Part shown: positions 60,170 through 64,000 of the stretch, in pieces
How the letters are laid out: each line of letters opens with the position of its first letter
Position numbering within the stretch: position 1 is the stretch's first letter
Origin: Dromaius novaehollandiae
Lineage: Eukaryota > Chordata > Aves > Casuariiformes > Dromaiidae
Assembly: GCF_036370855.1 (NCBI RefSeq)
Contig: NC_088113.1
Span: 16,078,501-16,142,500, forward strand
Reading direction: 5' to 3'
DNA: 64,000 bases
The notes under the pieces: model-generated
Databases searched by the model: none
Told to the model about the DNA's origin: nothing
What the model saw: only the letters and a program-made list of their open reading frames with translations
Program-made: the position numbers and the translations under genes

Positions 60170-60330
60170 TGTGCTCCGTCGGCCCACGGTGGCAGGGATC
60201 TCGAGGCAACCGGCTTAGCACAAATCTCCTTTGATTGGGGCCAAATCGAAGGTGCTCGGCTCCCACGGCCCGCGGTCCCGCGCATGCGCCGCCCCCCTCC
60301 TCTCCCCGCTCCAGAGCCTCTCTCCCTTTT
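60170..60330. other. Short CpG-rich patch
   Basis: CpG-rich with ggtcccgcgcatgcgccgcc, which contains the NRF1-type palindrome GCGCATGCGC at about 60279-60288. NRF1 sites are common in CpG promoters, so this may be a small promoter. No transcript is evident. Confidence 0.35.
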
Positions 60331-61680
60331 CCCTGTACTTTCTTGAATAGCTGGTCCGATGCTTTAATAAAAAGAGAAAGGTCTTTATTGCCTCCTTTCA
60401 TTGAACTCCTTCGCTCCAGTCTTCCAGCTGACTGTGAAGGCTCTTGGCGGGTCTGTTTTTCAGCAGTAACCATTCCCTAACCGAGGTCACACACGCTGTC
60501 CGAGTGCCAGCAACCAGAAACATTAAATAAAGTGTTGCTGAAGTAACTGTACAAATACCTTTTTCACAATAATCTGCTTGCTGTCTTTCATGTGTCTGCT
60601 AATGAGCTTTACCTCCTGTGGAAATTCAATGGGCTCTGGCTGCACAATTTTCCAGCATTTGAAAAATATATTGGTTTTGCTGGAAGGGGAGCTGGTGTTT
60701 GTTTTTCTGTGGTGATTTTTGTTTTTATTGCTCTAACGGCAGCTTCAGAATATGAAATATCTGTCAAAACAAATCAGGAGGAGGAATGCTCAAAACTTGT
60801 ATTTTTTGGCAACATTCTGCAACACCAAGTGTTCATCATCTCAATTTTTTGAAATGCTGAGCATGGCAAAAATGAACTTCAAGATCAAAAATTAGCAGAT
60901 CTCCCATTAATTATATTTCAAGGTGTAGTAAGCCTCCAAAGTGGAACTTGAGGCAATACAGATTCTTCTGATGCCAAAGCCTGAGGGCTTCTCCAGTTTT
61001 GTTATGACTGCTTTAGACACTCTTAACACTTTCCATCCCCACAAGTCATTAACAGAGGAGAGGGAGACCGGAGAAATCCCAGGTTTGCAAACCTATGCCA
61101 CTGATCCTATTAATCATATGACTAGCACCAATACTAGTAGCATTCACTGCTGGGGGGTAACACCGGTTGCCACGGGGTTGCTTCGGCAGATAGTGCGAGC
61201 ACAAGAAACATCTGCAGGTTCGGGTCCCAGCCGAGGTGCTAAAGCGATTCAGTGCGGTGAACTGAAGAACCACGAATTACGAGCTGATAATAAAAGCAGG
61301 GGATACTAATACATGGCACAGCTTATATGTGCAAACGGGCCTCCACTGACTTCTAAGTAGGCACAAGCAAGTCTATGGGCACAACTAGTTGCTCTGGTAA
61401 GTGTGTCCCCGAATACAGCCTCCTCAGCACATCCCCATGATTTAGGTGGGAAGACTGCACGTATATAGACTAGAACCTGCCTAGGACATGCTGCCTGTGG
61501 CATTGCCAAATATTCTCAGCACAGTAATTCTTCCACTAATTGGCAGAGAGTGGCTCTAGCTGGAAAGTTATAAGCCGAATAGCATCATAGCGATGTTTTT
61601 GTTCCGTTGTTGAGAGCTTAAAATTGATCATGCTTATGAAAATGCTTATTTATAATGGAGCAATTTCCCAGTGGAGTCTG
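60331..61680. other. Non-coding sequence, nothing recognised
   Basis: AT-rich. Open frames up to 122 codons (60941-61309 plus) have no known domain or splice context. Confidence 0.5.
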
Positions 61681-61730
61681 ATAATAATAATAATAACAAC
61701 AACAACAACAGCAACAACAACAACCAACAA
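61681..61730. repeat. (TAA)n/(CAA)n compound microsatellite
   Basis: Five TAA-type units pass directly into about eleven CAA units with one GCAA interruption. Just beyond, gcaaagagttgt is tandemly duplicated near 61733-61757. Confidence 0.9.
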
Positions 61731-61759
61731 TGCACAAAGAGTTGTGCAAAGAGTTGTGT

Positions 61760-64000
61760 GCCCAGGTTTGTGGTCCACCAGCCAGGGTGTACAGATCTTA
61801 CTGTGTAAATTCAAGAACCCAGGACTGAACATGTGGCTTCAAAGAAATGTGGATAAATACTTTTCTAAACAAAAAAGGAAAAAGGAAGCACAGACAGGCT
61901 ACCATGTTTAATATTCTCCAGATGCAACTTCAGAATCACAAGATCCAGAGATTAATAAGGGGGAAATTATTCCACGTCAACACTAGTGAGAGTTGTAGAG
62001 GCCGAAATGCTCTTGAGTCTGAGTTCAGCCATGAGAATATTCCCTCAGTGAAGAGTCGTGATTCTCTGGTAATAAAATAATGTGAAGAATAATGCATTGC
62101 ACTTACACAGTACTGTATGGGAAGTGGCAAATAAGGACAGTGGTTGCATCTGTGTAAAAATAAACCCCAGGCTGGGCTCAGAGCCAGCCCTGCTGCTCAC
62201 CTACACTTCTCTCCCAGTGCAGCAGCCGGAGCCAGCTCCGCAGCCATCTGGCCGTTCAAGAGGGGAGAGCTGAACGCGCGCCTGCACCTTGCAGCACACC
62301 CGCAGCCTACGCAGGTCCCGGGCTCCCTGTCTCGTCTGCAGCTCCCAGCCGTCCTGCCTGCCGGTGCGGTGGTGCCATGCAGCCAGCGTCGGGCAGACCA
62401 CTCCGCTTGAAGTCTTTCCCAGGGCCACAGCGTTAACTGCACACGAGGGCAGACGGGATTTCTGGGCATCTCAGGGGGAATCTGGCCTGTGCACACGGAC
62501 AGTAATGGATGCAAGGGTCTGGGATTTAGGAGACGTCCCAGGTGTCAGGAATAGCCAGCTGAATTTTGAGGTAGCCACTGAGCCCACCAGTGCCTAGGGG
62601 CCACAGGGCAGATCGTGGCCTCCATTTCGGCCAGTTCCTGTCATTCTGGCGGTGCAAGGGAAGGGAGTAGTTGCCAAAAGAGGTTGCAGAGTATCACCTT
62701 TCCCACACTCCGTGCAGGCCAAAGGGTTAGCTAGGACACATCCAAGAAGGGTGGCTCTGCTAGCCAGGCCCCTCATCTGGTCAAGTGACCACCGGCTCTG
62801 GGGTTGCTCAGTCACACTGCAGGTCAAACAGCCACCACAAAAAAGCCAGGGTAGCGATTTCCTGCTTCTCCTTCTCCTTCCAGGGCTCTGAGCAAAGGTT
62901 TGGGTTCCTCTTAGAGTGTATTTAATCTAAAGAGGAGCAGTCGCTTTATTTGGTTAGTAGCTTTTTTCTCTCAGGTTCCACTAATGAGCTTTTAGATGGT
63001 GTTGCATTACAGTTTTTAAATGTTAACGTAAATCCTGTTATTCATTACTATATCTGCACTGATCTGATTTGATTAACTCTTATCTTTGCTCCTGTGGATT
63101 TTATTAATTGTAGTCAGTACAAAATTAGATTTAAGAAAGGCATCATTAAATTACCAGCATTTGAAATAGTCCTCAGAGAGTTTCCCTCTAAATGTGACCA
63201 GCTTCAAGCCCCATCACTTTTTTCTTTTTTTAAGGAGTGTTGTAAGATCTTCTGTTTTATTCATGAAATGTCGTGTTGTCTAATATCACAGCACTACATC
63301 ACGTAACACATCCAGTTCTGTAGTAGTAAATCCCTTCATGTTTCTACATTGTATTCCAATTTGCAATATTAATGCTGTCAGTAACATATAGTGACAACCA
63401 AAACTTTCAAAAGAACATACCGTTTCCATTCCAGACACTCGCTATCTTTTCCAGGAATGGGTATCCCGTCTGAATGGATGTTTCTAGCAGACTATAACAG
63501 CATGACCGTTAAAGCACTGGTGGTACTTGTGAAACCACAAATATGCAGGTCATCTTCTGTGAATAGTAAAACAGTCCCAACAACTTTGACTCTTCCACTT
63601 CAAATCTTAATTTCTTACTATTCCCTAAAAAAAGACAGAAAAATAACAATAATTACAATGATGTAGTAATAATAATAATGATAGTCAGTGGCAGACTAGC
63701 TGCGAAGTGTCTTCCCATATTACATCAGTGCACAACTAATTTTCTGTCCACGGCAGAGCAATTCATCCTAACAGTATCATTTAGAAAGACCAGGAATTTG
63801 GTGACTAAACCATGAATAATACTAAAAGGCAACTTCGCTTTTAGCTCTCCAAGATCCCAAAGAGTTTCCGACTTCTCTCTGTGCCACCCTGCTTACACGC
63901 GCGCTATTATGCTCCCACCAAGGGGCCCCTCCATTGCATACTTGGAGGAAATCAAGTCCACACCTTGAGGTTTTCCAATCAGCCTTATCAGTGTCTTCTT
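61760..64000. other. Non-coding sequence to the right edge
   Basis: A moderately GC-rich stretch lies at 62160-62420, then AT-rich sequence. A short (TAA)n run lies at about 63666-63680. A possible MIR/L2-like phrase (gcattgcacttacacagtac) occurs near 62092. No gene is recognised. Confidence 0.5.

Noticed and set aside
1..64000. tRNA, rRNA, CRISPR arrays, bacterial operons or phage genes
   Set aside because: No such structures are seen; the base composition, splice signals and repeats are those of a vertebrate genome.
1..64000. Scattered AATAAA and TATA-like strings as terminators or promoters
   Set aside because: In AT-rich DNA these occur often by chance. Only those with supporting context are listed.

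Overview
The window looks like a mostly non-coding piece of a sauropsid genome, most likely a bird. This rests on AT-rich DNA broken by short, very GC-rich islands, sparse and old interspersed repeats, a CR1-type LINE fragment, MIR-like tRNA-derived SINE remnants, and several decayed copies of a palindromic repeat built around a 'cccattgacttcaatggga'-type core that I associate with archosaur and turtle genomes. No mammalian Alu or L1 and no bacterial gene organisation is visible. The species cannot be fixed from sequence alone.

The only protein-coding segment I can support is a short first coding exon on the minus strand (7140-7176) inside the main CpG island (about 6650-8110). It has a near-perfect Kozak start, thirteen codons of signal-peptide character (MARRWWLAALLLG, last codon split) and a strong splice donor. 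Its gene would run leftwards, so 1-7139 is probably its intron 1 and later exons lie beyond the left edge. The gene is not identified.

Layout. 1-6650: AT-rich presumed intron with MIR-like and CR1-like relics. 6650-8110: CpG-island promoter with exon 1, a 22-bp minisatellite and an A/G-rich tract. 8110-24450: AT-rich flank with SINE, hAT-like and palindromic repeat relics and AT-rich blocks that could be conserved enhancers. 24460-28330: three GC-rich islands (24.5-25.0, 26.3-26.8, 27.9-28.3 kb), the last the best candidate for a second promoter. 31336-32070: decayed Ty3/Gypsy pol on the minus strand, read piecewise through reverse transcriptase and the RT/RNase H connection. 32-43 kb: little recognisable. 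43.6-44.3 kb: two separate tandem duplications and a TATA/AATAAA arrangement that may be an old LTR. 44-58 kb: AT-rich, with a CR1 fragment (55.1-55.4 kb), a 31-nt A tract and more palindromic repeats. 57.6-60.4 kb: GC-rich patches with a palindromic REST-like half site. 60.4-64 kb: AT-rich with a TAA/CAA microsatellite.

I found no new multi-gene system. The observations most worth checking are the exon-1 promoter, the decayed Gypsy pol split by a microsatellite, the dispersed palindromic repeat family, and the orphan GC-rich islands. Repeat and island boundaries are read by eye and approximate.
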